Assembly: GCF_014647075.1 (NCBI RefSeq)
Contig: NZ_BMOM01000007.1
Location: forward strand, 77,511-141,510
Origin: Deinococcus aerophilus
Lineage (GTDB): Bacteria > Deinococcota > Deinococci > Deinococcales > Deinococcaceae
Length of the DNA: 64,000 nt
Reading direction: 5' to 3'
Below the pieces are notes generated by a model. The model searched no databases. It was not told the DNA's origin and saw only the letters and a program-made list of their open reading frames with translations. Positions 18,485 to 31,096 of the stretch are shown piece by piece (position 1 is the first letter of the stretch; each line of letters begins with the position of its first letter). Position numbers and translations under genes: made by a program.

Positions 18485-19221
18485 CCCCCCCTCAAAAAAC
18501 GCAGCGTCTGGCTGTACAGCATGTCGGTGGTCTCCAGGCTGGTGAAGTTGTGGGTGCCGCCGGGAATGGCCACCGCGTCACAGCCCAGCGCCGCCGCATA
18601 CCGCACGCCCCACTCGGGCGGACAGACCACGTCGGCGTCGCCGTGCAGCACATGGGCCACCCCGCCCCAGGCGGCGGCGGCCTCCAGCGGACGCAGCCGG
18701 GGCAGTTCCTGCAAGAAGGCGCGGCCCACCGGCCAGCCGTCCGCGTCGGTCACGCCGGGGGGCAACAGGCCGCCGCGCATCAGCGGCAACCACGCCTCGG
18801 CCAGGGCCGGGGCCCACAGCAGCAGCCGGTGGGCCCGCACGTCCCGGGCGGCCAGCGCCGCCACCATGCCTCCCATGCTGTACCCCAGCAGCATCACCCG
18901 TTCGGGGTCCACGCCCGGCTGGCGGCGCAGGTAGGCGCAGGCGGCGGCGGTGTCCTCGACCTCGCGGGTCACCGTCATCTCCTCGAATTCCCCCTGCGAG
19001 TCGCCGCTGCCCCGGCAGTCAAAGCGCAGGCTGGCGATGCCCCGGGCCGCGAGCAGCCGCGACAGCCGCACGAACAGGCGGTGGTGCTCGCTGCGGTTGC
19101 CAGTAAAGCCGTGAACCAGCACCACCGAGGGCCAGCCGGATTCCGGCGCGGGCGTATCGGGCGTATGCAGCATGCCGTACAGCCGCTGCCCCTCCACGCT
19201 GAACTGCGCAAACTGTTCCAT
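18481..19221 (-). CDS. alpha/beta hydrolase (dienelactone-hydrolase/S9-like esterase)
   Basis: Cytoplasmic serine hydrolase of 246 residues. Oxyanion motif VLVHGFTGN, nucleophile elbow GYSMGG, Asp in HGDADVV and His in GGTHNF complete the triad. Substrate unknown; similar proteins are acyl esterases or peptidase-like. The open frame starts earlier, but the conserved N-terminus begins at 19221, and CACAAT, a near match to the usual -10, lies 6 nt before it. Confidence 0.87.
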   Translation of the reverse strand: MEQFAQFSVEGQRLYGMLHTPDTPAPESGWPSVVLVHGFTGNRSEHHRLFVRLSRLLAARGIASLRFDCRGSGDSQGEFEEMTVTREVEDTAAACAYLRRQPGVDPERVMLLGYSMGGMVAALAARDVRAHRLLLWAPALAEAWLPLMRGGLLPPGVTDADGWPVGRAFLQELPRLRPLEAAAAWGGVAHVLHGDADVVCPPEWGVRYAAALGCDAVAIPGGTHNFTSLETTDMLYSQTLRFLRGG

Positions 19222-19227
19222 GCGCCG

Positions 19228-19233
19228 ATTGTG
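19228..19233 (-). promoter_or_regulatory. -10-like element CACAAT
   Basis: 6 nt before the ATG at 19221; first base differs from TANNNT. Confidence 0.35.
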
Positions 19234-19518
19234 CCATCCCCGGTCCTGTTGCCGCCCGTCTCGCCCCCAGTCCTTCGCCGGCTGGTCCACCGGCCCAAGG
19301 GTCAACAAAGGGTAAATCCGCTCTCATCTGGCTGTGACAAGCCTGTGACGGCAGAGGGGCTAAACTACATTCATAGCGCACAACTCAGATGCGAACCGAG
19401 TGAAGTTCGCAGCGCGACGGGGCGGATCAAAATCGATTCAGCCTCGTCTTTATTGCGCCCAGTGGCCGTGGAGCGTGGCCTGTAGGCGGCGTCGCCGTCC
19501 CCGCCTTTCGCGGCCCCG

Positions 19519-19524
19519 TATGCT
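19519..19524 (+). promoter_or_regulatory. -10 element TATGCT, leaderless
   Basis: 6 nt before the ATG at 19531. Confidence 0.55.
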
Positions 19525-19530
19525 GCGCCC

Positions 19531-20436
19531 ATGAGCAAAGACACCACCGCAACCATGCAGGGCCGCACGGTCCTGATCACCGGGGCCACCGGAGGCATCG
19601 GGCGAATCACGGCGCGCGACCTGGCCCGCCGGGGCGCACAGGTCACCATCGTGGGCCGGGACCTCGACAGAACCCTGCGCGTCGCCGCAGAGATCGGGGC
19701 GGCCGGTACGCTGATCGCCGACCTGTCCGAACCGGCGCAGGTCCGGCGGGCCGCCGCGGAGTTCCGCGACCGCGCCGGAGCACTGGATGTCCTGATCAAC
19801 AACGCCGGGGCGATGTACAGCACGCGCCAGGAAAACCGCGGCGGTACCGAGATGACCTGGGCCCTCAATCACCTCGCCCCCTTTCTGCTGACCCGGGAGC
19901 TGCTGCCCCTGCTGCGCCGGGGAGAGGCCCCCCGGGTCGTGACGGTGGCCTCGGGCGCCCACGCCATGGGCCGCATTCATTTTGATGATCCGGAATTCCG
20001 CCGGGGATACAGCGGCTGGGCCGCCTATGCCCAGAGCAAACTGGCCAACGTCCTGTTTGCCCGCGAACTTGCCCGGCGCGAACCGGGGCTGCAGAGCAAC
20101 AGCCTGCACCCCGGCATGGTTGCCACCGGGTTTGCCCACAACAACGGCGGCCTGACCAGCCGGCTGTACGGAGTGGTGGACCGCTTTGCCATCACGCCCG
20201 AACAGGGCGCCCAGACCAGCGTGCATCTGGCGGCGGACGACATCCGGGTCTCGGGGCGCTACTTTGCCGAATCGCGCGAGACGGCCCCCGCTCCGCAGGC
20301 CCTTGATGACGGCGCGGCGTTGCGGCTGTGGCAGCTGAGCGAGGCGTATCTGGAGCAGGATGCCCCGGACCGCGAGGAGGCCACCGTGTCGCTGCCCGAC
20401 CCCAGCGGGGAGCGCCCCTACCCCGAGCGGATGTAA
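19531..20436 (+). CDS. short-chain dehydrogenase/reductase, retinol-dehydrogenase-like
   Basis: NAD(P)-dependent oxidoreductase of 301 residues. Rossmann motif TGATGGIG (17-24), NNAG (90-93), catalytic Ser141, Tyr166 and Lys170 (YAQSK). The layout after the active site ([14 protein letters not shown]) resembles the retinol dehydrogenase/WW-domain oxidoreductase-like group. Substrate unknown. Its 3' end overlaps the convergent gene at 20418 by 19 bases. Upstream, 19309-19530 holds a small hairpin (GCGAAC/GTTCGC near 19393) and no gene. Confidence 0.9.
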   Translation: MSKDTTATMQGRTVLITGATGGIGRITARDLARRGAQVTIVGRDLDRTLRVAAEIGAAGTLIADLSEPAQVRRAAAEFRDRAGALDVLINNAGAMYSTRQENRGGTEMTWALNHLAPFLLTRELLPLLRRGEAPRVVTVASGAHAMGRIHFDDPEFRRGYSGWAAYAQSKLANVLFARELARREPGLQSNSLHPGMVATGFAHNNGGLTSRLYGVVDRFAITPEQGAQTSVHLAADDIRVSGRYFAESRETAPAPQALDDGAALRLWQLSEAYLEQDAPDREEATVSLPDPSGERPYPERM

Positions 20437-21386
20437 CCCGTCTTCAGGAAACTGCCGATCATGGGTTCTAAATCGTGCAGCGCGGCGTCCGAACGCATGG
20501 CGTACTCGGCGGGCGTCAGCTGCTCGCCCAGGGCCCGCAGGAAGCCCAGGCCCACCGCTCCGTATTCACTGCGGAAGCCCTGGTAGACGCTGGTAATGGC
20601 GTTCATGGCGTCCTTGCCGCGCAGGGTCAGGGTATAGTGGCGGTGCGCCCAGCCGGCCAGACTGCGCGGCAGAATCAGGGTCTGGGGGCGCAGCGGAGCC
20701 GGAAACGCTCCCTCGTAGGGCAGACCGGCAGGCAGGGTCGCCACGATCTCTCCGCGCAGGTAGAAGATGGCCCCGGTCGGCCGGGCATGCAGGCCGGTGA
20801 AATCCTCGGTCAGGTTGAACTTCCACGCGCGCGAACCGATTCCGCTCAGCAGGTGGGCGTGGGCCGCCGGCAACGGATGCGCACTCAGGGAAGCTCCCTG
20901 CTCGTAGAGGTTGAGCAGTTCACCCAGGGCCTGTTCCCCGGTGGCGCTGCCGGCGGCGGCCGTCACGGTGCGGCCCTCGAACAGCAGCACATAGGCGCTC
21001 TGGTCCCCAAGCTGGGCGTGCAGGTAGCCGTACCACGAGTGCTCGTGCAGATACTTGAAAAAAGCGTGCAGGTCGCAGAAGCTCTCGTTCAGGCCGGCGT
21101 GCGTGGCCGGAGAGTGGGGCAGAAAGCGGGCCAGGAAGGGCGCGGCTCCCGGAAACATGGGGCTGAGGACCGGAATCAGCTCCGCAAGGTCGTCGCTGCC
21201 CCGGGTATCGCTGTGGGCTTCTCCGCCGCGTTCAGCGTCCGGGTCGGGTCCCACGCCGCCTGCGGTCGCGCGGGCCACGGTGGTCGGCACCGGGTCCGGT
21301 GGGGCCACCGTGTCCTGCGGAGCAGCGGTGACGTCCGGCCCGGCGGCGGGCGGCGGAGCCGGCGGACGGCGCAACTCGTCGCTCAC
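20418..21386 (-). CDS. hypothetical protein, coupled to the gamma carbonic anhydrase gene
   Basis: A 322-residue protein, not recognised. The first 70 residues are Pro/Ala-rich and probably disordered; the rest (from [12 protein letters not shown]) looks folded and mixed alpha/beta, with [15 protein letters not shown] and a helical C-terminus. The overlap GTGA, where its GTG start shares bases with the TGA of the carbonic anhydrase gene, implies translational coupling and a shared mRNA. It resembles two-part cytoplasmic proteins of unknown function; no catalytic motif stands out. Confidence 0.75.
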   Translation of the reverse strand: MSDELRRPPAPPPAAGPDVTAAPQDTVAPPDPVPTTVARATAGGVGPDPDAERGGEAHSDTRGSDDLAELIPVLSPMFPGAAPFLARFLPHSPATHAGLNESFCDLHAFFKYLHEHSWYGYLHAQLGDQSAYVLLFEGRTVTAAAGSATGEQALGELLNLYEQGASLSAHPLPAAHAHLLSGIGSRAWKFNLTEDFTGLHARPTGAIFYLRGEIVATLPAGLPYEGAFPAPLRPQTLILPRSLAGWAHRHYTLTLRGKDAMNAITSVYQGFRSEYGAVGLGFLRALGEQLTPAEYAMRSDAALHDLEPMIGSFLKTGYIRSG

Positions 21387-21955
21387 AGACCCTCCACGAG
21401 TTCCGGAACTCCGGCAACCGGATTCTCCTGTGCCGCCAGGGTTCCGGAATCCTCCACAAGCTGCAGGTGGCGGCGAAACCGCCGGGCATTCTCGATGTAG
21501 CGCGTGGCGTTGCCGCCCACCTGCACCGAGCGGATGACGCGGGCCGGCACGCCCACGGCCAGCATGCCGTCGGGGACATGGGCACCCTCGGGCAGCACGG
21601 CGCCCGCTCCCAGCACGGCCCCGGCACCCAGACTGGACCCGCTGAGCATCACCGCTCCCATGCCCACCAGACTGCCCGGCCCGCAACTGGCCCCGTGGAC
21701 AATGGCACGGTGGCCCACCGTGACCTCCTCCTCCAGCGTGCACGGCCAGCCCTCGTCGGTGTGCAGCACCGCGCCGTCTTGCACGTTGCTGCCGCGCCCG
21801 ATGGTGATGGCCTCCAGATCGCCGCGCAGCACGGCACCAAACCACACGCTGGCCTGGGCCGCCACCTGCACCCGGCCAATCAGCTCGGCGCTGGGCGCGA
21901 TAAAGGCCGTGGCATGAATTTCAGGAACATGCCCCTCTAGGGCGTAGCGCGCCAT
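21383..21955 (-). CDS. gamma-class carbonic anhydrase-like hexapeptide protein
   Basis: A 190-residue left-handed beta-helix protein of the YrdA/CaiE/gamma-CA group. Hexapeptide repeats run from about 10 to 160; three His in LHTDEG, VGHRAIVHG match the zinc ligands of gamma carbonic anhydrases. A C-terminal helix packs on the trimer. It may interconvert CO2 and bicarbonate, or be a non-catalytic relative. GGAGG six to seven bases before the ATG at 21955 sets the start. It is followed with a GTGA overlap by the unknown gene at 20418. Confidence 0.88.
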   Translation of the reverse strand: MARYALEGHVPEIHATAFIAPSAELIGRVQVAAQASVWFGAVLRGDLEAITIGRGSNVQDGAVLHTDEGWPCTLEEEVTVGHRAIVHGASCGPGSLVGMGAVMLSGSSLGAGAVLGAGAVLPEGAHVPDGMLAVGVPARVIRSVQVGGNATRYIENARRFRRHLQLVEDSGTLAAQENPVAGVPELVEGL

Positions 21956-22423
21956 GACATCCTCCGTGGGCTGCGGTGACCACCAGCCCCCGGAACTTGG
22001 GGAAGCCGGAGCGGACGCTGGCGAAAACACCTCAGCGGGTTTAACCCTGATGAACTGGGCCCCAGCGTAGCATGCGTCCCCGTGGGCATCACACCCGGTT
22101 GACCTGTCCATCCCCCCGGCCCGCACAACGCCGGTCCCGGCACCGAACTTCGCAGGCCGAGCTTTCAGGACAAGTTCCCAGACTGGTTCCCGATTCACCG
22201 GAGGTCCGCGGAGCACCAGGCCAAGTCAACCGAGTTCAAAAAGATCAGAAACCCCCTGCCAGACGTCTATCCGGCCTTTAGAATCCGGGGGCATCCAGCA
22301 AATACGAACACAGCATGCTCCGGATATGCGATACTGCATGAGTCTCCAGCCTCGCGCCATATTGCGGTGTCAGCCCAGAGGGCGGTCAACCGGTGCAGCG
22401 GACTTAGAGATGCAAGGAGAGTT
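21956..22423. other. 468-bp divergent intergenic region
   Basis: Contains the promoter regions of the carbonic anhydrase operon (possible TACGCT at 22064-22069, minus strand, giving a leader of about 100 nt) and of cspA (see 22256). No open frame here looks like a gene; the rest is unexplained. Confidence 0.55.
22256..22284 (+). promoter_or_regulatory. candidate cspA promoter CTGCCA-17-TAGAAT
   Basis: Would give a 5' untranslated leader of about 130 nt, a length usual for cold-shock genes. Other weak candidates exist closer to the gene. Confidence 0.35.
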
Positions 22424-22705
22424 ATGGCTCAAGGTCGAGTAAAGTGGTTTAACGTCGAGAAAGGTTACGGCTTCATCGAGCATCCCGGCAACCCCGACGT
22501 GTTCGTGCACTACAGCGCCATTCAGAGCGGCGGTTTCCGCAAGCTGAACGAAGGCGATGAAGTCGAGTTCGAAGTCGAGGCCGGACAGGGCAACAAAGGC
22601 CCCCAGGCCAAGAATGTCGTTGTGACCAACGCCGCTCCCGCTCCTATGGGCGGCAGCACCGGCGGCATGGGCGGCGGCAACCGTGGTGGCGGCAGCCGCT
22701 GGTAA
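22424..22705 (+). CDS. cspA: cold-shock protein (CspA family)
   Basis: OB-fold nucleic-acid chaperone of 93 residues. RNP1 (KGYGFIEH) and RNP2 (VFVHYSAI) are intact within the 68-residue cold-shock domain, followed by a Gly/Met/Arg-rich tail ending in GGGSRW, which is longer than in E. coli CspA and may add RNA binding. AAGGAG eight bases before the ATG sets the start. The long, gene-free leader suggests post-transcriptional control typical of cold-shock mRNAs. Confidence 0.95.
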   Translation: MAQGRVKWFNVEKGYGFIEHPGNPDVFVHYSAIQSGGFRKLNEGDEVEFEVEAGQGNKGPQAKNVVVTNAAPAPMGGSTGGMGGGNRGGGSRW

Positions 22706-22771
22706 ATCTGAGGCCCCGCTCTTGTAGACGGGAACCTGAGATTTAAGTTCATCCAACATCATCTTCTCTTG

Positions 22772-22796
22772 GCGGGCGCTTTCGGGCGTCCGCTTT
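22772..22796 (+). terminator. terminator after cspA
   Basis: 8-bp stem GCGGGCGC/GCGTCCGC (one G-T), 6-nt loop, CTTT. A second imperfect hairpin spans the stop codon (22704-22745, AAATCT/AGATTT arms). Confidence 0.65.
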
Positions 22797-22850
22797 CCGT
22801 TGTGCGTGTGGCGTCCTCCTGCCCACCGTGCCCGCAGCGGGCGGGGACGC

Positions 22851-22856
22851 TAGCCT
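22851..22856 (+). promoter_or_regulatory. -10 element TAGCCT, leaderless
   Basis: 6 nt before the ATG at 22863. Confidence 0.55.
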
Positions 22857-22862
22857 GCGCGT

Positions 22863-23453
22863 ATGTCCGCGCCCCTGAAGTTCGCCGTTCTCTCTACCAG
22901 TCTCGATCCTGACAGCCGCAGCGTGTGGCTGTGTGAACTGGCCGCCCGGCACCTGCAGGACGCGGGCCACACGGTCACCCACCTGGACCTGCGGCACACC
23001 CCGCTGCCCCCCTTCGACAACGCCAGTTGCTACGCCCACCCGAATGCCGAGGTCTACCACCGGGCCATCCGCGAGGCCGACGGTGTGCTGCTGGGCGTGC
23101 CGGTCTACAACTGGGGCCTGGGCTCGGGCGCGCGGACACTGGTGGAACTCACCGGCAGTTCGGACACCGAGCGCGGCCTGCACGGCGCGTGGTTTGACCA
23201 ACCGGTGACGTTTCTGGTCTCGGGTGGGCTGGACCACGGCTACCTCAGCCACGGAGCCTTCGCGCTGGGCCTGATGTACGACTTTCGCTGCGTGATCAAC
23301 CCGCATTTCGTGTACGCGACCTCGGCGCACTGGGAAGCGCCGGGCGTGCCGGGCAGATGGCTCTCGGAGCGGCTGGCGCGCACGGTGGACCGGACGGTGG
23401 ACCTCTCGCAGCGGCTGCGGGGGCGCGATTACCACAGCGTCTGGGAACTGTGA
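22863..23453 (+). CDS. NADPH-dependent FMN reductase family flavoprotein
   Basis: Flavodoxin-like oxidoreductase of 196 residues. The N-terminal [14 protein letters not shown] loop binds the FMN phosphate and [19 protein letters not shown] the isoalloxazine region; the family reduces FMN, quinones or azo compounds. The GTGA overlap with the next gene puts both in one operon. Confidence 0.85.
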   Translation: MSAPLKFAVLSTSLDPDSRSVWLCELAARHLQDAGHTVTHLDLRHTPLPPFDNASCYAHPNAEVYHRAIREADGVLLGVPVYNWGLGSGARTLVELTGSSDTERGLHGAWFDQPVTFLVSGGLDHGYLSHGAFALGLMYDFRCVINPHFVYATSAHWEAPGVPGRWLSERLARTVDRTVDLSQRLRGRDYHSVWEL

Positions 23454-24184
23454 GCGCCCCGGCCGAGAAACCGCGGGTGGTTCTGGAACATCCCGACTTC
23501 TACGTGGTCCACAAACCGGCGCTGTGGCTGACGCACCGGGTCCGGGCAGGAGCGCGGGCCGAGGTGCCCGATGTCCTGGGCTTCATGATCCGGGAGACCG
23601 GCGAGCCGTCCCTCGCCCCCCCGCACCGCCTGGACCGCGAGACCAGCGGCGCACAGGTCCTGTCGCGTGACACCGACGCCGCCCGGCGCTTTTTCACCCT
23701 GTTCAAGACCCATCTGGTGGGCAAGACCTATCTGGCCATCGTGCGCGGCACCCCGGACTGGGACCGGCGTACCGTGGACGCCCCGCTGGGCGACCTGGGT
23801 CTGGGCGGCGCGAACCGCGTGCTCATCCGGCAGGCCGTCGTTCCAGACGGGCGCCCTGCTGTGACCGACTTCCGGGTACTGGAGCGGCGGGCCGGGCACG
23901 CCCTGATCCAGGCGTATCCCCGTTCGGGTCGCCTGCACCAGATCCGCGCGCACCTGTTTCACCTGGGCCTGCCGATGGTGGGCGACAAGATCTATGGCGC
24001 CGACCCCGACGCTTTCCTGGACTTTATGGAAACAGGCCAGACCCCCGAACTGACTGCCCGACTGGGCCTGCCGCGACAGGCGCTGCACGCCGCCCGCATC
24101 GCCTTTCCCTGGGCCGGGGCACAGGTGGTGGCCGAGGTGGACCTGCCCGGAGACCTGCGGGGGTACTGGGACGGGCTGGGGTAG
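23450..24184 (+). CDS. pseudouridine synthase, RluA family
   Basis: RNA-modifying enzyme of 244 residues. The catalytic motif HRLDRETSG carries the conserved Asp, followed by [29 protein letters not shown], the family signature. No S4 domain is present. Target RNA (23S rRNA or tRNA) cannot be assigned. The GTG start at 23450 overlaps the upstream stop as GTGA, so translation is coupled. Confidence 0.9.
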   Translation: MSAPAEKPRVVLEHPDFYVVHKPALWLTHRVRAGARAEVPDVLGFMIRETGEPSLAPPHRLDRETSGAQVLSRDTDAARRFFTLFKTHLVGKTYLAIVRGTPDWDRRTVDAPLGDLGLGGANRVLIRQAVVPDGRPAVTDFRVLERRAGHALIQAYPRSGRLHQIRAHLFHLGLPMVGDKIYGADPDAFLDFMETGQTPELTARLGLPRQALHAARIAFPWAGAQVVAEVDLPGDLRGYWDGLG

Positions 24185-24279
24185 ACGCCTGGAGGGCGGG
24201 CACCCAACGAGCTCCGAACACCCAGAGGGACCCCACGGCCCCTCTTCCGGCGTCCCCACCCCAGTGCTGCTTTTCACCC

Positions 24280-24307
24280 TTGCCTTTTTTCTAAACCCGA
24301 CTAAACT
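24280..24307 (+). promoter_or_regulatory. feo promoter TTGCCT-16-TAAACT
   Basis: The -10 lies entirely within the palindrome at 24295-24315. Predicted leader of about 28 nt with a GGAGAG ribosome binding site. Confidence 0.5.
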
Positions 24308-24315
24308 GATCGGGT
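24295..24315. promoter_or_regulatory. palindromic operator over the feo promoter
   Basis: ACCCGA-N9-TCGGGT, perfect 6-bp arms centred on the -10. The position is that of an iron-dependent repressor site (Fur or DtxR/MntR type); which protein binds is unknown. Confidence 0.5.
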
Positions 24316-24341
24316 ATGGGAAGTATCATATTGGAGAGCGC

Positions 24342-24568
24342 GTGAACAGCGGCACCCTGGATCGCCTGCGCCCGGGTGAGAGTGCCCATGTGGTGGGGCT
24401 GGACCCGGCCCATCCGCTGCGCCGCCGCCTGCTGGAACTGGGCTTTGTGCGCGGAGCGCGGGTGACGGTGGTGCGCCGCGCCCCGCTGGGCGATCCCCTG
24501 GAAATCCGGGTGAACGGCACCGATCTGGCGCTGCGCGCGGGCGACCTGCGCGGCATCCGAGTGCGCCA

Positions 24569-24572
<4 letters not shown>
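24342..24572 (+). CDS. feoA: FeoA, ferrous iron transport accessory protein
   Basis: SH3-like protein of 76 residues that binds the cytoplasmic side of FeoB. The typical pattern L-x(n)[15 protein letters not shown] is seen at [19 protein letters not shown], with [13 protein letters not shown] at the C-terminus. GTG start with GGAGA about seven bases upstream. First gene of feoABC; its stop overlaps the feoB start (GTGA). Confidence 0.93.
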
Positions 24573-26794
<2,222 letters not shown>

Positions 26795-26804
26795 TGGGGG
26801 GTGG

Positions 26805-27125
26805 GTGGTGAGCGCTCCGCTGGCCGTGATTCTGCGTGCCGTGGCCGGAGCGCCGCGCACGCCCGCCGAGCTCGCCCGCGACCTGGGCAGCAGCGAGGCG
26901 GCCCTGAGCGGCATGCTCAGAACCCTGCAGTCCAGCGGCTACGTGCAGGAGGCCGTGCCCGAGATAGGCGGCTGCGCGTGCGGGCCCTGTGCCCTCAAGA
27001 GCATGTGCCGCAACGCCGACAGCGGCGCAGATGATGATCACACCGTCCCCGCCGAGGCCACACCGCTGGGCCTGCTGCGGCTGACCCCGCGCGGAGAGGC
27101 GTACCTGCAGCGCACTGCGGGCTGA
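26805..27125 (+). CDS. feoC: FeoC-like winged-helix protein with cysteine cluster
   Basis: 106 residues (105 if the second of two adjacent GTG codons at 26808 is used). The N-terminal winged helix ([30 protein letters not shown]) is typical of FeoC; the Cys-rich loop [12 protein letters not shown] could bind a redox- or oxygen-sensitive Fe-S cluster, as proposed for FeoC of enterobacteria. It lies ten bases after feoB in the same operon. FeoC may stabilise FeoB or sense iron and oxygen. Confidence 0.8.
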   Translation: MVSAPLAVILRAVAGAPRTPAELARDLGSSEAALSGMLRTLQSSGYVQEAVPEIGGCACGPCALKSMCRNADSGADDDHTVPAEATPLGLLRLTPRGEAYLQRTAG

Positions 27126-27170
27126 GGCTGACCCCGGCCGGAGTTCGTCCCGTGTGCCCACCACGCCACC

Positions 27171-27176
27171 TATACT
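27171..27176 (+). promoter_or_regulatory. -10 element TATACT, leaderless
   Basis: 7 nt before the ATG at 27184. Confidence 0.6.
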
Positions 27177-27183
27177 CCGCGCC

Positions 27184-28443
<1,260 letters not shown>

Positions 28444-28525
28444 GCGTGCCGGAAACCTTGACCGCGACTTCAGACGGTGCCGTGCCTCCCAGACCCGCCC
28501 GGCGCGGTGTGGCAGCCTCCAGAAC

Positions 28526-29047
28526 ATGACCAACGACACGAACCACAACGCGGGCCAGGACCTGAGCCACGAAGACGCGGTCAGGAAGATCGCCGCGATC
28601 ATCAAGGACACCAAGTTCGCCATGCTCACCACCACCGCCGACACGGGCCGGATGCACGCCCGACCCATGACCACCCAGCAGACCGAGTTCGACGGTGACC
28701 TGTGGTTTATCGGCGGCAAGGACACCGAGGGCGTGCACGACATGCGCCGGCGCCCGCAGGTCAACGTCAGCTATTCCAACCCCGACGCCAGCGAATACGT
28801 GAGCATCACCGGCACAGCCGAGCTCGTCGAGGACCGCGCCAAGCTCGACGAGCTGTGGAGCGACTTTTACAAGACCTACTTCGATGGGGGCAAGGACGAT
28901 CCCAACATTCAGCTGATCAAGATCAACGCCCACGGTGCGGAATTGTGGGCGGGTCCCGGCAAGATCAAGGCGCTGTACGAGCTGGCCAAGGGAGCGGTCA
29001 CCGGCCGGCGCGGCGACATGGGCACCAACGAGACGGTCGACCTGTAG
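28526..29047 (+). CDS. general stress protein 26-like, PNPOx-fold flavin-binding protein
   Basis: 173 residues with a split-barrel flavin-binding fold (pyridoxamine 5'-phosphate oxidase-like superfamily). FAMLTTTADTGRMHARPMTTQ is the conserved first hairpin, and the LWFIGGKDT and VNVSYSNPDASEYVSITG blocks follow. Bacillus GSP26 relatives bind FMN/FAD and respond to stress; the catalytic role is unknown. No clear Shine-Dalgarno site; CAGCCT lies 7 nt before the ATG, one base from the usual -10. Confidence 0.85.
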   Translation: MTNDTNHNAGQDLSHEDAVRKIAAIIKDTKFAMLTTTADTGRMHARPMTTQQTEFDGDLWFIGGKDTEGVHDMRRRPQVNVSYSNPDASEYVSITGTAELVEDRAKLDELWSDFYKTYFDGGKDDPNIQLIKINAHGAELWAGPGKIKALYELAKGAVTGRRGDMGTNETVDL

Positions 29048-29080
29048 ACCCGAACACCACCCGTCCAAACACCACCCAAA

Positions 29081-29113
29081 GAAACCGCCCGGTCAGATTC
29101 GCCGGGCGGTTTC
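29081..29113. terminator. bidirectional terminator between convergent genes
   Basis: 12-bp perfect stem GAAACCGCCCGG/CCGGGCGGTTTC with a 9-nt loop; TTT runs on both strands. Confidence 0.85.
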
Positions 29114-29142
29114 CTGTGGAGCTGTGGCGTGGACGCCCGGGA

Positions 29143-29616
29143 CTACTTGAGGGCCTTGATCACGGCGCTGGTCAGGTTGGTGGCACTGTCGTTGGCATAC
29201 AGCACGAGGTTGTTCTGGGCCGCCACCTGACGGTCGAGAACCACGCTGTAGCCGTTGGCCTTGGCCACCTTGGCGACCGCCACGTTCAGCTTGGACGCCA
29301 CCGGCTGGAAAGCCGTGGCGACGCGGTCGCGGTAGGCGCTCTGCGCGCTGGCGTAGGCCTGCTGGGCCTTCACGAGCGCCTGCCGGTCTGCGGCGCTGCC
29401 GGTGGCGGCCGCCTTGGCAGCCAGCGTCTGGAGGCCCTGCTGCTTGGCCTTGAGGTCCGTCTCCACGCGGGCGCTGAGGTCCAGATACGCCTTGCTGTCG
29501 GGCAGCGCCTTGACGGCGGCCTGCACGTCAACGAACCCCACGCGGTTCTTGCCACTCTGGGCATGCGGAACGGTGGCGAGCAGCGCCAGCGGCAGGAGCA
29601 TCAGAAATCTGTTCAC
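29143..29616 (-). CDS. OmpH/Skp-like periplasmic chaperone, second copy
   Basis: 157 residues: signal peptide (cleaved near PHAQ), then [17 protein letters not shown], a central coiled coil (about 45-110) and the C-terminal strand pair [22 protein letters not shown]. Skp-type proteins hold unfolded outer-membrane proteins. GTG start with GGAGG seven bases upstream. The 93 bp upstream contain a GC-rich hairpin without a T tract, and the paralogue at 29710 is probably its operon partner. Confidence 0.86.
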   Translation of the reverse strand: MNRFLMLLPLALLATVPHAQSGKNRVGFVDVQAAVKALPDSKAYLDLSARVETDLKAKQQGLQTLAAKAAATGSAADRQALVKAQQAYASAQSAYRDRVATAFQPVASKLNVAVAKVAKANGYSVVLDRQVAAQNNLVLYANDSATNLTSAVIKALK

Positions 29617-29709
29617 GAAAAAACCTCCGGAGGGGGCACACGATCAGCCCCGCGGCTGTGCGGCGCGGGGCGTTCGCTGGGCGGTGAGGACTTCGTCGCT
29701 ACGCGGAGA

Positions 29710-30201
29710 TCAGGGTTTCAGGGCCTTGAGGGCCGCGTCGGTCAGCTCGGCGGTGGGGTCGGCGTAGATCACCAGACCGCTCTTGGCCGCCACGTCCCGG
29801 TCCATCACGACGGCGTAACCGTTGGCCTTGGCCACCGAAGACACGGCCGTATCGACGGCCTTCTCCACAACCGCGATCTTGGGATTGATCTGCTTGTCGT
29901 AGCCGTCGGCCTTGCTCTGAATGGTCTTGATCAGCGTCTCGCGCTGCTGCTTCTCGGCTGCCGAGGCGCCCGCACCCTTGGCATCAATGGCCTTGATCTG
30001 CTTGTCGAGGGCGCCCAGTTCGGCATCGGCCTTGGACTGGATGTCCTTGATGTCCTTGTCGTTGGGGTGGGCGGCCAGGAGTTTGGAAACGTCCACAAAA
30101 CCGACCTTCTGCGGAGCAGTCTGTGCGTGCGGGGCAAGGGTGCCCAGGCCGAACGTGGCGACGAGAGCAAGGGGAGCCAGGGCTTTGGCGGTCATCTTCA
30201 T
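29710..30201 (-). CDS. OmpH/Skp-like periplasmic chaperone, first copy
   Basis: 163 residues: signal peptide to about residue 27, [20 protein letters not shown], a long coiled coil rich in Lys/Glu/Gln (about 45-110), then [34 protein letters not shown]. Same architecture as the next gene, so the pair is a tandem duplication; two different copies could form mixed trimers. The start at 30201 follows TAGCTT by 7 nt (leaderless); an internal ATG two codons later is possible. Confidence 0.87.
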   Translation of the reverse strand: MKMTAKALAPLALVATFGLGTLAPHAQTAPQKVGFVDVSKLLAAHPNDKDIKDIQSKADAELGALDKQIKAIDAKGAGASAAEKQQRETLIKTIQSKADGYDKQINPKIAVVEKAVDTAVSSVAKANGYAVVMDRDVAAKSGLVIYADPTAELTDAALKALKP

Positions 30202-30208
30202 AAAATGA

Positions 30209-30214
30209 AAGCTA
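30209..30214 (-). promoter_or_regulatory. -10 element TAGCTT, leaderless
   Basis: 7 nt before the ATG at 30201. Confidence 0.5.
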
Positions 30215-30390
30215 GCACGCTGTTTTCTGAGCGGAATGAACCGCTCCACAGCCCCCTCACATCCCCGGTCAGGGGCCGGTCAGACGGGGCTTTTCTCTGC
30301 GCTCCTCGGTCCACTTCGGCCGCCCGTTCGGACCACTCCGGCTGCTTGCAGCGACGTTTCTGCCCTCCCCGACTCCCGCCTGGAATCCAC

Positions 30391-30396
30391 TACACT
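30391..30396 (+). promoter_or_regulatory. -10 element TACACT, leaderless
   Basis: 7 nt before the ATG at 30404. Confidence 0.6.
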
Positions 30397-30403
30397 TCAA
30401 AGC

Positions 30404-31027
30404 ATGCTCGTACGCGACTGGATGACCGCCGACCCCGTGACCGTCACCCCCGACACGCCCGTCATGGACGCCCTGAAGATCCTCAAGGAGGGCAACTTCC
30501 GCCGCCTGCCGGTGATGGACGGCGGCAAACTGGTGGGCATCACCACCCGCAAGGACCTCAAAGACGCCATGCCCAGCAAAGCGACCACCCTGAGCGTGTG
30601 GGAGCTGAACTACCTGCTGAGCAAGCTCACGGTGGCCGAGATGATGGCCCGCCCCGTGATCACGGCGGCCGAGGGCGAGTACATGGAAGACGCCGCGCTG
30701 CGCATGCAGGAACACCACGTGGGAGGTCTGCCGGTTCTGAATGACAGCGGCAAGCTCAGCGGCATCATCACGACCATGGACGTGCTGCGCGCCTTCACCG
30801 ACATTCTGGGCATGCGGGAGGGCGGTCAGCGCATCACGGTGGAGATGCCCGACACGCCCGGCAGCCTGGAACGGGCCACCAAGGCGGTCATGCCCAGCAA
30901 CATCATCAGCGTCGCCACCTACGACGGACGGGGCGACCGCCGCCGCTTCGTGCTGCGCGTGAACGGCGAGCAGACCGAGAGCGTCAAGCAGCGCGTGCGC
31001 GACTCGGGCATCACCGTGCTGGACTGA
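30404..31027 (+). CDS. CBS-domain protein with C-terminal ACT domain (AcuB-like)
   Basis: 207 residues: two CBS motifs (about 5-60 and 75-130), which form an adenine-nucleotide-binding Bateman module, then a C-terminal ACT-like domain ([20 protein letters not shown]). The arrangement is that of AcuB-type regulators. It probably senses AMP/ATP or a related ligand; its target is not shown by context, since both neighbours are separate units. Confidence 0.85.
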   Translation: MLVRDWMTADPVTVTPDTPVMDALKILKEGNFRRLPVMDGGKLVGITTRKDLKDAMPSKATTLSVWELNYLLSKLTVAEMMARPVITAAEGEYMEDAALRMQEHHVGGLPVLNDSGKLSGIITTMDVLRAFTDILGMREGGQRITVEMPDTPGSLERATKAVMPSNIISVATYDGRGDRRRFVLRVNGEQTESVKQRVRDSGITVLD

Positions 31028-31037
31028 GCTGTGCCAC

Positions 31038-31075
31038 AGACCCCCGCCGGGCGAACACCTTCCCGGCGGGGGTCT
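31038..31075. terminator. bidirectional terminator between convergent genes
   Basis: 14-bp perfect stem AGACCCCCGCCGGG/CCCGGCGGGGGTCT, 10-nt loop. Confidence 0.8.
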
Positions 31076-31096
31076 TGGCCTACAACACCCTGTGCT

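Noticed and set aside
19309..19530. Small RNA gene around the GCGAAC/GTTCGC hairpin
   Set aside because: No promoter with good spacing and no terminator could be found around it.
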